This document shows, one piece after another, positions 23,440-32,322 of a stretch of 64,000 nt of DNA (the stretch's first letter is position 1; each line of letters begins with the position of its first letter). The translations under genes were made by a program, and so were the position numbers. The DNA is from Nocardioides carbamazepini. Lineage in GTDB: Bacteria; Actinomycetota; Actinomycetes; Propionibacteriales; Nocardioidaceae. Under the pieces are notes generated by a model that was given only the letters and a program-made list of their open reading frames with translations, was not told the DNA's origin and made no database searches. The stretch lies in the NCBI RefSeq assembly GCF_024614185.1, contig NZ_JAHTLF010000016.1, forward strand, positions 1-64,000, given 5' to 3'.

Positions 23440-25071
23440 GTGAGCCTGGACCTGCTGTCACCGCCGTCCTCCGCCCAGTACCTGCGCTGGCTGCTCGCGG
23501 CGAAGGACCCGACGCAGGCCCTGCAGCTCGCCGCCGACCACGTCGCCGTCCTCCTCGACTGCCCCGTGTCGTGGGCCGGACTCGTCGAGGGCGACTACCT
23601 CGTGATGGGGGCGCACCACGGCGTCGCGTCGACCGAGATGGCGGCGGCCTGGCGGCTCAAGATCGGCGAGGGGATCGGCGGCAGGGTGGCGCTCGAGCGG
23701 CGGCCCCAGATGAGCCGCGACTACCGCCACGACTCCCGCCGGGTGCCGCTCCTCAAGCGGCTCATCGACAACGAGGGGATCCAGGCCACCCTGATCGTGC
23801 CCATTCTCGTGGCCGACTCCCTGCTCGGCGTCCTGTACGCCGCCCACCGGCATCCGTACCCGTGGACGGACGCCGAGGTCGAGGTCCTCGAGGAGATCGC
23901 CCACGACCTCGGGGTCCGACTCCACCAGCTCGACGTCGACGGCCGCCGAGGGCTGCTCGCCGCGGCGGCCGAGCAGCGCGCCGAGCGCGCGACCCGGGAG
24001 CAGCGGGCCTGTGCGGAGCTGGCCAACGGCTTCGCGATCCACACCGATCCGGTGGGCTCGCTGGACCTGCTGGCCCGGGAGCTCGGCGGCCGCGTCGAGC
24101 TGCGGCAGGGCGACGGGACGCTGGTCCGCGCGGCCGGCGACCTGCGCCAGGGCAACGCGCGGGTGATCCGGCGCACCGAGCTCCCCGACTGCGGCGGGCT
24201 CACGGTCGTGGTCATCGACACCCGCGACCCCGACGAGCAGCGCCAGGCGTTCGTCGACCTGTGCATCGGCCTGTTCCGGCTGCAGGTGCTGCGGGTGGGG
24301 GAGCGGGAGCGGACGGCCGAACGGCTGAACGGCGAGCTCTTCGACGGGCTGCTCAGCGGCCGGCTCGGCGACCCGGACGAGTTCCGCGCGCGCATCTCGA
24401 TGATGGGCATCGACCTCGGCGCCGGCTCCCTGGTCCTCGTCGCGGGCAGCCGCGACCACGACCCCGTGGGCCGCGCGGAGCTCGACTCGCTGCTGCGACC
24501 GGTCTTCCCCGGGGCGATCACGCTCGAGCGTGCCGGGCGCGCGGTCGCCGTGCTGCCGCCGACCGGCCGACCGGCCGCGCGGGTGCGGGCGCAGCTCGCC
24601 GACGCCCTCGCCCGGTCCCGGCGCGGCTGGACGATCGGGCTCGGACGGACCTGCGCCGACCTCCTCGACTTCTCGACCTCGTACGACGAGGCGCGGGCCG
24701 CCTGCGAGCTGGCGGTCCGCGGCCAGGCGGCGGGATCGGTGGTCACCGCGCACGAGCTGGGCATCCTCGGCATGGCCAGCCTGCCGGCGGCCCACCTGCG
24801 CACCACGGTGCGCGACGTGCTGGGCCCGCTGCTCGACCTCGACGAGCGTCGCGGGACCGACTTCCTGCCGACCCTGCGTGCCTATCTCGCCCACGACCGG
24901 CACCTGCCGGACACCGCGGCCTCGCTGCACGTGCACTACAACACCGTGCGCAACCGGATCGCGCGGATCGAGGAGGTCCTCGGGGTGGACATGCGCGACG
25001 TCGACCACCGGTTCCGGCTCGAGACGGCGCTGCGGATGCACGCCCTCAGCGCCGCGCTCACCCGCGCCTGA
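23440..25071 (+). CDS. GAF-PucR/CdaR-family transcriptional regulator
   Basis: A 543-residue regulator. An N-terminal GAF-type sensor spans about 20-165 (WRLKIGEGIGGRVALERRP, VPILVADSLLGVLYAAHR); a central GGDEF-like PucR region follows; the C-terminal HTH_30 domain reads LRAYLAHDRHLPDTAASLHVHYNTVRNRIARIEEVLG. The GTG at 23440 has GAGGAG about 7 nt upstream; the open frame upstream covers the operator. PucR-type proteins usually activate neighbouring catabolic operons with a small-molecule ligand; the target here is probably the FAH-to-thiolase unit. Confidence 0.85.
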   Translation: MSLDLLSPPSSAQYLRWLLAAKDPTQALQLAADHVAVLLDCPVSWAGLVEGDYLVMGAHHGVASTEMAAAWRLKIGEGIGGRVALERRPQMSRDYRHDSRRVPLLKRLIDNEGIQATLIVPILVADSLLGVLYAAHRHPYPWTDAEVEVLEEIAHDLGVRLHQLDVDGRRGLLAAAAEQRAERATREQRACAELANGFAIHTDPVGSLDLLARELGGRVELRQGDGTLVRAAGDLRQGNARVIRRTELPDCGGLTVVVIDTRDPDEQRQAFVDLCIGLFRLQVLRVGERERTAERLNGELFDGLLSGRLGDPDEFRARISMMGIDLGAGSLVLVAGSRDHDPVGRAELDSLLRPVFPGAITLERAGRAVAVLPPTGRPAARVRAQLADALARSRRGWTIGLGRTCADLLDFSTSYDEARAACELAVRGQAAGSVVTAHELGILGMASLPAAHLRTTVRDVLGPLLDLDERRGTDFLPTLRAYLAHDRHLPDTAASLHVHYNTVRNRIARIEEVLGVDMRDVDHRFRLETALRMHALSAALTRA

Positions 25072-25137
25072 GTCCCCCGGCCACGGCTGGCACGCCGTGA
25101 CATCCGAGCCCCCCGATTCTGTCGGGCGGTGCTCTAG

Positions 25138-25151
25138 GTGACGGCCGTCAC
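25138..25151. promoter_or_regulatory. 14-bp palindrome upstream of catabolic operon
   Basis: GTGACGGCCGTCAC is a perfect 14-bp palindrome about 40 nt upstream of the FAH-family gene. It is the natural candidate binding site for the PucR regulator. Confidence 0.5.
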
Positions 25152-25193
25152 TGCCGTGAGGGTGATCCCACCCCGATGGAAGGAACGGTCACC

Positions 25194-26162
25194 TTGAGGC
25201 TCATCACATTCACCACCACGGACGCGGAGACCCACGTCGGCGCGCTGGCCGGCGACACCGCGATCAGCCTGACCCGGGCGTCGGAGGGCGACCCGCGGTT
25301 CGCGTCGATGCTCGACCTCGTCCGGGCCGGGGAGCAGGGCCTCGAGGAAGCGCGGGAGCTCTGCGACTCCCACCCGGCGTACGCCGTCCACGGCCTCGAC
25401 GACGTGACGCTCCGGGCGCCGCTCCCGAACCCGCCGCGCCTGCGCGACTGCTCGCTGTTCATCGCCCACCTCCAGCCGGCCTTCCGCGGCATGGCGCGGT
25501 CGATCGCGGTCGACGCCGCGGACCCGGAGGCGGAGTACGAGCGCCTGGTGGCGACCGGGAAGTTCGACACCCCGGAGGTGTTCTCCCGGGAGGTCATCTA
25601 CTACAACGCCGACCACACGGCGGTCAGTGGACCGGGCGAGCTGATCGTCGCCCCGGCCGAGACCCGCCAGCTCGACTACGAGCTCGAGTTCGCCGCGGTC
25701 CTGGGCCGCACGGCGCGCGACGTCGCCGAGGCGGACGCCGCGGACGTCGTCTTCGGCTACACGATCTTCAACGACTGGAGCTGCCGCGACCTGCAGAGCG
25801 TCGTGATGGAGTCGCAGCTCGGACCCTCTCGGGGCAAGGACTTCGACGGCTCCAACACCCTGGGGCCCTGCATCGTCACGCCGGACGAGCTCGGCTCGCC
25901 GTACGACCTCGAGATGACCGCCCGGGTCAACGGCGAGGTCTGGTCCCACGGCTCGACCTCGACCATGCACCACTCCTTCGAGAAGGCCATCGCGCACTTC
26001 TCCCGCAACCGCACCGTCCACGCGGGCGACGTGCTCGGCACCGGCACGGTGATGTCGGGCAGCCCGGTCGAGATCGGCAAGCGCCTCAAGGACGGCGACG
26101 AGGTCGAGCTCGAGGTCCAGGGCATCGGCATCCTCCGCAACCGCGTCCAGCTCCCCTACTGA
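25194..26162 (+). CDS. Fumarylacetoacetate hydrolase (FAH) family protein
   Basis: A 322-residue FAH-fold hydrolase; relatives cleave C-C bonds of acylpyruvates or decarboxylate/hydrate 2-oxo acids in aromatic degradation. The metal site is visible: ELEFAAVLG (two Glu) and the downstream Asp in FNDWSCRDLQ, then GPSRGKDFDGSNTLGPCIVT and FEKAIAHFSRNRTVHAGDVLGTGTV. I favour the TTG at 25194 because GGAAGGAA is 8 nt upstream; ATG 25176 is in frame and possible. First gene of the second catabolic unit. Confidence 0.85.
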   Translation: MRLITFTTTDAETHVGALAGDTAISLTRASEGDPRFASMLDLVRAGEQGLEEARELCDSHPAYAVHGLDDVTLRAPLPNPPRLRDCSLFIAHLQPAFRGMARSIAVDAADPEAEYERLVATGKFDTPEVFSREVIYYNADHTAVSGPGELIVAPAETRQLDYELEFAAVLGRTARDVAEADAADVVFGYTIFNDWSCRDLQSVVMESQLGPSRGKDFDGSNTLGPCIVTPDELGSPYDLEMTARVNGEVWSHGSTSTMHHSFEKAIAHFSRNRTVHAGDVLGTGTVMSGSPVEIGKRLKDGDEVELEVQGIGILRNRVQLPY

Positions 26163-26189
26163 TCCCTCGCATCCGAAAGGAACTCCGAC

Positions 26190-26990
26190 ATGACCACGAT
26201 CGTCGACCTCTCCCGCACCCTCGACCCCGCCTACCGCGACATGGTGCCGCCGGCCTACGAGCCGCTCGCCGCCGTGCTCGCCCCGAAGATCCACTACCTC
26301 GCACCGGGCGGCGAGGGCCTGCAGCGCACGATGGACATCTTCGGCTGCCCGGCCGAGCACCTCCCGAACGGCGAGGGCTGGGGTGAGGACTGGCTGACCG
26401 AGATGAACACCCACTGCGGCACCCACGTCGACGCGCCGCTCCACAGCGGCAGCCTGATCGAGGGCAAGCCCGCCCGCACGATCAGCGACATCGACCTGTC
26501 CGAGCTCTACCGGCCGGGCATGGTGCTCGACGTCCGCCCCTGGGCCGCGCCCGGCGAGGCGATCAGCATCGAGGCGCTGGAGCAGGCGATCTCCGCCACC
26601 GGTCGCGAGGTGCGACAGGGCGACGCCCTCCTGCTCCGCACGGGACAGGAGCGCTACACGCCGGCGGACCCGGAGTTCTTCAACTACCCGGGGATGAACG
26701 GCGACGGCACCCGCTACCTCACCGGCCTCGGGGCCACGATCCTCGGCACCGACGCGATGGCGTGGGACCGCCCGTTCCCGGTCATGAAGGCGGCCTACGA
26801 GGCGACCGGCGATCCCAAGGAGCTGTGGGACGGCCACTTCGCGATCGCCGACAAGGAGGCCTTCATCATCCAGCAGCTCGACAACCTGCAGGCGCTCCCG
26901 CTGACGGGCTTCCACGTCGGCTTCTTCCCGATCAAGCTCCCGAAGACCAGCGCGTCACCGTGCCGGGTCGTCGGCTTCCTCGACAACTGA
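26190..26990 (+). CDS. Cyclase / kynurenine formamidase-like metal hydrolase
   Basis: A 266-residue cyclase-family (KynB-like) hydrolase. The zinc-binding signature MNTHCGTHVDAPLHSG near 71-86 fits HxGTHxDxPxH, and DALLLRTGQERY plus GFHVGFFPIKLPKT are usual later elements. Members open amides, lactones or carbamoyl groups. It has GAAAGGAA before the ATG and follows the FAH gene by 27 nt. Together with FAH it suggests hydrolytic ring or chain opening. Confidence 0.85.
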   Translation: MTTIVDLSRTLDPAYRDMVPPAYEPLAAVLAPKIHYLAPGGEGLQRTMDIFGCPAEHLPNGEGWGEDWLTEMNTHCGTHVDAPLHSGSLIEGKPARTISDIDLSELYRPGMVLDVRPWAAPGEAISIEALEQAISATGREVRQGDALLLRTGQERYTPADPEFFNYPGMNGDGTRYLTGLGATILGTDAMAWDRPFPVMKAAYEATGDPKELWDGHFAIADKEAFIIQQLDNLQALPLTGFHVGFFPIKLPKTSASPCRVVGFLDN

Positions 26991-27002
26991 CTGGAGACCA
27001 CG

Positions 27003-28316
27003 ATGTTCCACGCCCCGAGGCCCGCCGTGCGCGGGCTCGCCCTCAGCGCCGCCGCGGTGCTGCTGCTCACCGCCTGCGGCGGCGTCGTGAAGGACGACAA
27101 GTCGGCCGACGACCGGGTCGCCGAGATCCCCGATGCCGAGCTGGTCGCGCCGATCGCCGGGATGGAGTGCGCCGAGGGCGCGGCGCCCACCGGCGACCCG
27201 ATCGTCGTCGGCGGCTCGCTCAGCCTCACCGGGCCGCTCGCGCCGACCGGCACCCTCCACGACGCGGTCGCCGAGCTGGTGGTCGACTGGGTCAACGAGT
27301 GCGGTGGGATCGACGGCCGTCCCCTCGAGTGGAAGGTCATCGACGACCAGTCGACGCCGGCCACGGTGACGTCCAACTACGAGCGCCTCATCGGCGACAA
27401 GGTCGACTTCGTGATGGGCCCCTACGGCGGCGCCGCGACGCTCGCCGGCGCCGGCCCGGTCACCCGCGCCGGCTACGCGTACCCGACCGCCACCAACGGC
27501 GCGCCCGACAAGCTGATCGGCGAGAACCACTTCCCGGCCTGGCAGATGGGCGGTGTCGACGACCCGACGCACATGTTCGACGCGCAGGCCCAGACGCTGC
27601 TCGACGCCCTGGAGTCCAGCGGCAACCCGCCCGAGTCGGCGTTCTTCGCGACGGCGAAATTCCCGACCACGCTGAGCTACCGCGGCTCGGTCGTCACGGC
27701 GCTCGAGGGCGCGGGCACCACGATCGAGGGCGATGTCGAGTACGACCTCGGCACCACGGACTTCAGCTCGATCGCGATCCGGATCCAGAACGCCGACCCC
27801 GACCTGGTCTACCTGGGCGGCATCGGCGCCGACGTCACGAACCTCTACCAGGCGTTCGACGCCATCGGCTACGAGCCGCGCTCGATCTACGTCTCCCTGC
27901 CGGCGCCGGCAGCCGTCGCCGCTCTGGGCGACAAGGCCGACGGCATGATGATCTCCTCGATCTACGAGGACAACCCGCCGCTGGGGGACACCCCGATCGC
28001 CCGGTACTTCACCAAGACCTACAGCGAGGTCGCGCAGAGGGACGACCTGTTCCCCTTCGTCGAGACGCAGGCGGCCGCCAGCCTCGCGGCGTGGCAGATC
28101 CTGCTGACCGGGATCACCGAGGGTGGCGTCGACAACGCGGCCGTCATCGCGTGGCTGAACGCCAACGAGGTCGACACCGTCGTCGGGAAGCTCAGCTTCG
28201 ACGGGTTCAACAACTACGGCATCGACATCAACCGGGTGGCCCAGGTGCAGGACGGCAAGCGCGTCCTGGTCTGGCCCGAGGACGTCGCCGGCGCCGAGCT
28301 CGACTACAACCCCTGA
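27003..28316 (+). CDS. LIV-type ABC substrate-binding lipoprotein
   Basis: A 437-residue periplasmic-binding-type lipoprotein. The signal peptide ends in the lipobox LTAC (Cys near 25). The mature part is a Leu/Ile/Val-binding fold: DPIVVGGSLSLTGPLAP, GGIDGRPLEWKVIDDQSTP, DFVMGPYGG. It is exported and anchored outside the membrane. It begins the importer genes of the second unit, 12 nt after the cyclase gene. Confidence 0.92.
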   Translation: MFHAPRPAVRGLALSAAAVLLLTACGGVVKDDKSADDRVAEIPDAELVAPIAGMECAEGAAPTGDPIVVGGSLSLTGPLAPTGTLHDAVAELVVDWVNECGGIDGRPLEWKVIDDQSTPATVTSNYERLIGDKVDFVMGPYGGAATLAGAGPVTRAGYAYPTATNGAPDKLIGENHFPAWQMGGVDDPTHMFDAQAQTLLDALESSGNPPESAFFATAKFPTTLSYRGSVVTALEGAGTTIEGDVEYDLGTTDFSSIAIRIQNADPDLVYLGGIGADVTNLYQAFDAIGYEPRSIYVSLPAPAAVAALGDKADGMMISSIYEDNPPLGDTPIARYFTKTYSEVAQRDDLFPFVETQAAASLAAWQILLTGITEGGVDNAAVIAWLNANEVDTVVGKLSFDGFNNYGIDINRVAQVQDGKRVLVWPEDVAGAELDYNP

Positions 28317-28331
28317 TCCCTCCGTGCCGTC

Positions 28332-28360
28332 GTGGTGGGCCCCCAGCCGGGGCCCACCAC
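28332..28360 (+). other. Intra-operon stem-loop
   Basis: GTGGTGGGCCCC and its perfect complement form a 12-bp stem with a 5-nt loop between the binding-protein and permease genes. Such hairpins often protect or partly terminate the upstream message, giving excess binding protein. A duplicated ACCACCGGACCG follows directly (28355-28379). Confidence 0.7.
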
Positions 28361-28392
28361 CGGACCGACCACCGGACCGACCGGAGACCTCC

Positions 28393-29304
28393 ATGTCCGT
28401 TTCCTCGCTCGCGCTCGCCCAGACCCTCCTCAACGGAGCACTGCTCGGCTGCCTGTTCGGCAGCATCGCGCTCGGTCTCAGCGTCAAGTGGGGCCACCTC
28501 GGGGTGGCCGACTTCTTCCACCTCTCGTTGACCCTGCTCGGGGCCTACCTGACCTACAGCCTGGTCACCGAGCTGCTCTGGGACCCGTTCCTGACCCTCG
28601 CGGTCACCGTGCCGGCGTTCTTCGCGGTGGGCGTGGGCGTGCAGTGGCTCTTCCATCTGATCGATGCCCAGCCGTTCACGACCCTGCTCATCACCTTCGC
28701 CCTCTTCATCGTCACCGAGAGCGTGGTGTCGATGATCTGGAGCCCGGACCTGCTCAACCTCCGGCCGCTCCTGTCCGACGGCTTCACGACGAGCATCCGG
28801 CTCCCGGAGCCGCTGCCGCAGCTGGCCGTCCAGCCGATCGACCTGGTCGCCCTCGTCTGCGCGGCGCTCATGGTGGGCCTGGCGGCGTACACACTGCGGA
28901 GCACCCGTGCCGGACGCGCGGTGCAGGCGATGCGGCAGGATGCCGCGATCGCCGAGACCCTGGGTGTGCGGGTGCTTCCACTGACGCTGGCCGTCTCGGG
29001 CCTGGCCGCGGCCACCGCGGCGGTCGCGGGGATGGTGGTCAGCCTGCGGATGCCGCTGACTCCGACGCTGCCGCTGCAGTGGATCGGCATCGTCGTGGTC
29101 GCCACCATGCTCGGAGGCCTCGGCCGCCCGCTGGGTGCCCTCGTCGCGGCGGTCGTGCTGATGATGATCCAGAACGCCTGGTCGCTGTGGTTCCCGCCCC
29201 AGTGGGCACCGGCCGTCACCTTCGGCGTGCTCTTCCTCTTCCTCGCCCTCCAGCCGCTCACCCGCATCGCGCGGGAGCGCTTCACCTCAGGGAGGACCGC
29301 ATGA
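28393..29304 (+). CDS. LIV-type ABC permease, LivH-like
   Basis: A 303-residue LivH-type permease: LAQTLLNGALLGCLFGSIALGL at the N terminus, multiple membrane segments, and the coupling loop GRAVQAMRQDAAIAETLGVRV. The ATG at 28393 is preceded by CGGAGA; the frame upstream crosses the hairpin. Its stop overlaps the next permease start (ATGA). Confidence 0.9.
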   Translation: MSVSSLALAQTLLNGALLGCLFGSIALGLSVKWGHLGVADFFHLSLTLLGAYLTYSLVTELLWDPFLTLAVTVPAFFAVGVGVQWLFHLIDAQPFTTLLITFALFIVTESVVSMIWSPDLLNLRPLLSDGFTTSIRLPEPLPQLAVQPIDLVALVCAALMVGLAAYTLRSTRAGRAVQAMRQDAAIAETLGVRVLPLTLAVSGLAAATAAVAGMVVSLRMPLTPTLPLQWIGIVVVATMLGGLGRPLGALVAAVVLMMIQNAWSLWFPPQWAPAVTFGVLFLFLALQPLTRIARERFTSGRTA

Positions 29305-30296
29305 ACGCCCTGCGCGACCACGCTCTGTGGCGGCAGTTCGTCGCCGTCGTCGGCTGTGCCGTCGTCGCCGTCGTCGTCGTCCCCGCGTTCGGCTCCGACT
29401 TCGCCATCGCCTTCGGGTTCCAGTTCGTGACCTGGATCGTGCTCGCCCTGAGCTGGGGCCTGTTCTCGGGCAACACCGGCTATGCGAGCTTCGGCCACGG
29501 CGTCTTCTTCGGCATCGGGACGTACGCCGCGGCGGCCGTCTTCCGGCACAGCGACGCGCCCTTCGTCGTGGTCCTCCTGGCAGCAGGCCTGGCCGCCGGG
29601 GCACTGGCGCTGGTGGTCGGCCTGGCGGTCTTCGCGTCGTCCCGGTTCTCGGGGGACCTGTTCGGCCTGATCACCCTCGCCATGGCCTTCGTCGTGGTCA
29701 CGGTGGTGTCCAATGTCGCCTTCCTCGACGGTGGCACCGGCGTCTTCGTCCGCGAGCACACGGTGGGCTCGTGGGCCGGATCGTCGACCAGCCACCTGTT
29801 CGTGATCGCCACCGGGCTCGCCGTCCTCGCCGCGGGTGTCGCGATCGCCACGTCGAGCACCCGGTGGGGCTCCGCGCTGCGATCGATCCGCGACGACGAG
29901 CAGGTCGCCGAGTCGCTCGGCGTGCCGACCTACCGCTACAAGGTGCTCACGTTCGTGGCCAGCGCGGTGCTCGCCGGCCTGGCCGGCGCGCCGCAGGCGA
30001 TCTACCTCGGCTACGTCGAGGTCGGCGCGGTGTTCAGCCTGAACATCCCGCTGCTCGTCATCATGATGACCATCCTCGGCGGCATCACCCGGTGGTGGGG
30101 ACCGCTCATCGGCGCCGCCACGGTCGTGGTCCTGCGCGAGGTGCTGCTCGACGTCGGCTCGCCGGAGCTCTCGCAGATCATCCTGGGGGCCGCGCTCGTC
30201 GTGGTCATCGCGCTGCTGCCCCACGGCCTGTCCGGCGCGATCCCGCGGCGGCGTGGGGCCCGGCGCGTGCCGGCACTGGAAGGAGGGGCGCGATGA
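29301..30296 (+). CDS. LIV-type ABC permease, LivM-like
   Basis: A 331-residue LivM-type permease with about ten hydrophobic segments, SGNTGYASFGHGVFFGIGTYAAA and the coupling loop WGSALRSIRDDEQVAESLGVPTYRYKV. GGGAGGA precedes the ATG. It overlaps the following ATPase by 4 nt. Confidence 0.9.
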   Translation: MNALRDHALWRQFVAVVGCAVVAVVVVPAFGSDFAIAFGFQFVTWIVLALSWGLFSGNTGYASFGHGVFFGIGTYAAAAVFRHSDAPFVVVLLAAGLAAGALALVVGLAVFASSRFSGDLFGLITLAMAFVVVTVVSNVAFLDGGTGVFVREHTVGSWAGSSTSHLFVIATGLAVLAAGVAIATSSTRWGSALRSIRDDEQVAESLGVPTYRYKVLTFVASAVLAGLAGAPQAIYLGYVEVGAVFSLNIPLLVIMMTILGGITRWWGPLIGAATVVVLREVLLDVGSPELSQIILGAALVVVIALLPHGLSGAIPRRRGARRVPALEGGAR

Positions 30297-31021
30297 GCCT
30301 GCTGCGCTGCCATGGCATCACCAAGCGCTTCGGCGGGGTGAAGGCCCTCAGCGAGGTCGACATCGAGGTCACGGCCGGCGAGATCGTCGGCCTGGTGGGG
30401 CCCAACGGCTCCGGCAAGACCACCCTGCTGAGCACGATCGCCGGCTCCCTGCCGGTGACCGCAGGGACCATCGAGTTCGACGGGAGGGACATCACCCGCG
30501 CGAGTGCGCACCGCCGGGCGCATGCCGGCATCGCCCGCACCTTCCAGGTCCCTCGCCCCCTCGGCTCCTTCACGGTCGAGGAGAACGTCGCCACCGCGTC
30601 CATGTTCGGGCGTCACGCCACCGGACGGACCGCGGCCCTCGAGCGGGCCCGGGGCGTCCTCGACGCGGTCGGCCTGGCGGCGCACGCCGCCCAGGAGGTC
30701 GGCTCGCTCACCCTGCACGAACGGAAGTTCCTCGAGATCGCCCGCGCCGTCGCGCTGGACCCGTCCCTCATCCTGCTGGACGAGGTGCTCGGCGGGCTCA
30801 ACCCCAGCGAGGCCGCGCTCGGCATGGACCTGATCGCGAGCCTGCGCGAGCGGGGCATGGCCGTGATCTACATCGAGCACAACGTGCGCGCCGTCGCGAC
30901 CCTCGCCGATCGGATGTACGTGCTCAACCAGGGACAGAACCTGGCGAACGGCACGCCGGCCGAGGTGCTCAACGACCCTCGAGTGATCGAGGCCTACCTG
31001 GGAGGACCGGTCGATGCTTGA
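30293..31021 (+). CDS. LIV-type ABC ATP-binding protein, LivG-like
   Basis: A 242-residue ABC ATPase. Walker A GPNGSGKTT and Walker B ILLDEVLGGLNP are clear; the signature region is LTLHERKFLEIARAV, degenerate relative to LSGGQ but of a kind seen in LIV ATPases. IEHNVRAV holds the switch His. AAGGAGGGG precedes the ATG. Confidence 0.9.
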   Translation: MSLLRCHGITKRFGGVKALSEVDIEVTAGEIVGLVGPNGSGKTTLLSTIAGSLPVTAGTIEFDGRDITRASAHRRAHAGIARTFQVPRPLGSFTVEENVATASMFGRHATGRTAALERARGVLDAVGLAAHAAQEVGSLTLHERKFLEIARAVALDPSLILLDEVLGGLNPSEAALGMDLIASLRERGMAVIYIEHNVRAVATLADRMYVLNQGQNLANGTPAEVLNDPRVIEAYLGGPVDA

Positions 31022-31721
31022 GGTACGGGACCTGGTCGTCAACTACGGCGAGGCGGCGGCCCTGCGGGGCGTCAGCCTCCACGTGGCAGCCGGAACGACG
31101 GCGTCGCTCATCGGCTCGAACGGCGCCGGCAAGAGCACCCTCGTCAAGGCACTGCTGGGGATGCAGCCGATCGCGTCCGGGCAGGTCCTGCTCGACGGCG
31201 AGGACATCACCCGTCGCCCTGCCGCCGACCGTCCTGCCCTCGGCATGGCGATCGTCCCGGAGGGCCGGCGGCTGTTCAAGGAGATGACGGTCCGCGACAA
31301 CCTCCGGCTCGGACTGCACCATCCGGCGGCGCGCGGGCGCTCCGACAACGGCATCGACCTGGCGCTCGACCTGTTCCCGATCCTGCGCAAGCGCTCCCGC
31401 CAGCTGTGCGGCACGATGTCCGGCGGTGAGCAGCAGATGGTCGCCCTGGGGCGGGCCCTGGTCTCACGCCCCCGACTGCTCGTCCTCGACGAGCCGTCGC
31501 TCGGGCTGGCCCCGATCGTCGTCGCGCAGGTCTTCGACGTCATCGAGACCATCGCGGCACAGGACGTCACCGTGCTGCTGGCCGAGCAGAACATGCACCG
31601 GGCGCTCGGCCTGTCGGAGCACGGCTACGTCCTCGCCGACGGTCAGATCGTGCTGGAGGGGACGGGCGAGGAGCTGCTCCGCTCCGACCGGGTCCGCTCC
31701 GCGTACCTGGGGGAGCAGTGA
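31014..31721 (+). CDS. LIV-type ABC ATP-binding protein, LivF-like
   Basis: A 235-residue LivF-type ATPase: GSNGAGKST, MSGGEQQMVALGRAL, LLVLDEPSLGLAP, LAEQNMHRAL. It overlaps both neighbours by a few bases, so the importer genes from 28393 to 31721 are one translationally coupled string. Confidence 0.9.
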   Translation: MLEVRDLVVNYGEAAALRGVSLHVAAGTTASLIGSNGAGKSTLVKALLGMQPIASGQVLLDGEDITRRPAADRPALGMAIVPEGRRLFKEMTVRDNLRLGLHHPAARGRSDNGIDLALDLFPILRKRSRQLCGTMSGGEQQMVALGRALVSRPRLLVLDEPSLGLAPIVVAQVFDVIETIAAQDVTVLLAEQNMHRALGLSEHGYVLADGQIVLEGTGEELLRSDRVRSAYLGEQ

Positions 31722-32317
31722 GCGGTACGCCAGCCGCCGGCGCCCTCCTCGGCCGCGCGCCGTGGACCACGGCCGGCCAGCTCACCGGGGACCAGCGGGC
31801 GTTCGTCGCGCTGGTCCGGGACCGCTGGTCCGGGGCCGGCCTGGGCATCGACCCCGTCGATGCCCAGGGCCGGCTGAGCGGGCCCTTCGACCTGATGGCG
31901 GCGAGCCCCCGGGTCGGGGAGGCGGTCCTCGACCTCGCGGGCCGGTTCCGGGAGGGCGAGCTGACCGCTGTCGAGAGGGAGCTGGTCATCCTCGTCGTGG
32001 CCGCGCTCGACGGCTGCGCCTACATGCAGGACGGGCACGAGCCGCTCGCCCTGCGCGCGGGTGCGTCCCCCGACCTGGTCACCGCGATCCGCGGTGGCCG
32101 GCCGCGCACGTCGGGGGACCACCTCGTCGTGCGCTCCGTCGCCGGTGACCTCTGCGAGCACGGCGACCTGGCGCCGCACGCGTTCGAGGATGCCCTCACC
32201 CAGCTCGGCTGGCCGCGGCTGCAGGAGGTCGTGTGGCTGGTCGGTCTCTACCGCGCCCTCGCCATGGCCATGCGGGTCGCGCAGGTCGGGCCCGCCCCGA
32301 CGCTCTCGGAAGGATGA
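31718..32317 (+). CDS. Carboxymuconolactone decarboxylase/AhpD-like protein
   Basis: A 199-residue AhpD-fold protein. The core helix pair reads TAVERELVILVVAALDGCAYMQDGHEPLALRAG. In AhpD-type redox proteins this is ExxxCxxCxxxH; here the first Cys and the His are kept but the second Cys is Met. It is thus unlikely to be a disulfide peroxidase and closer to the decarboxylase-like, non-redox members. The GTG overlaps the ATPase stop. Confidence 0.78.
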   Translation: MSGTPAAGALLGRAPWTTAGQLTGDQRAFVALVRDRWSGAGLGIDPVDAQGRLSGPFDLMAASPRVGEAVLDLAGRFREGELTAVERELVILVVAALDGCAYMQDGHEPLALRAGASPDLVTAIRGGRPRTSGDHLVVRSVAGDLCEHGDLAPHAFEDALTQLGWPRLQEVVWLVGLYRALAMAMRVAQVGPAPTLSEG

Positions 32318-32322
32318 CGCGG

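Noticed and set aside
28364..28388. ACCACCGGACCG duplication as a mobile-element footprint
   Set aside because: A single 12-bp direct duplication beside a hairpin in GC-rich DNA is weak evidence; no terminal inverted repeats or transposase are present.
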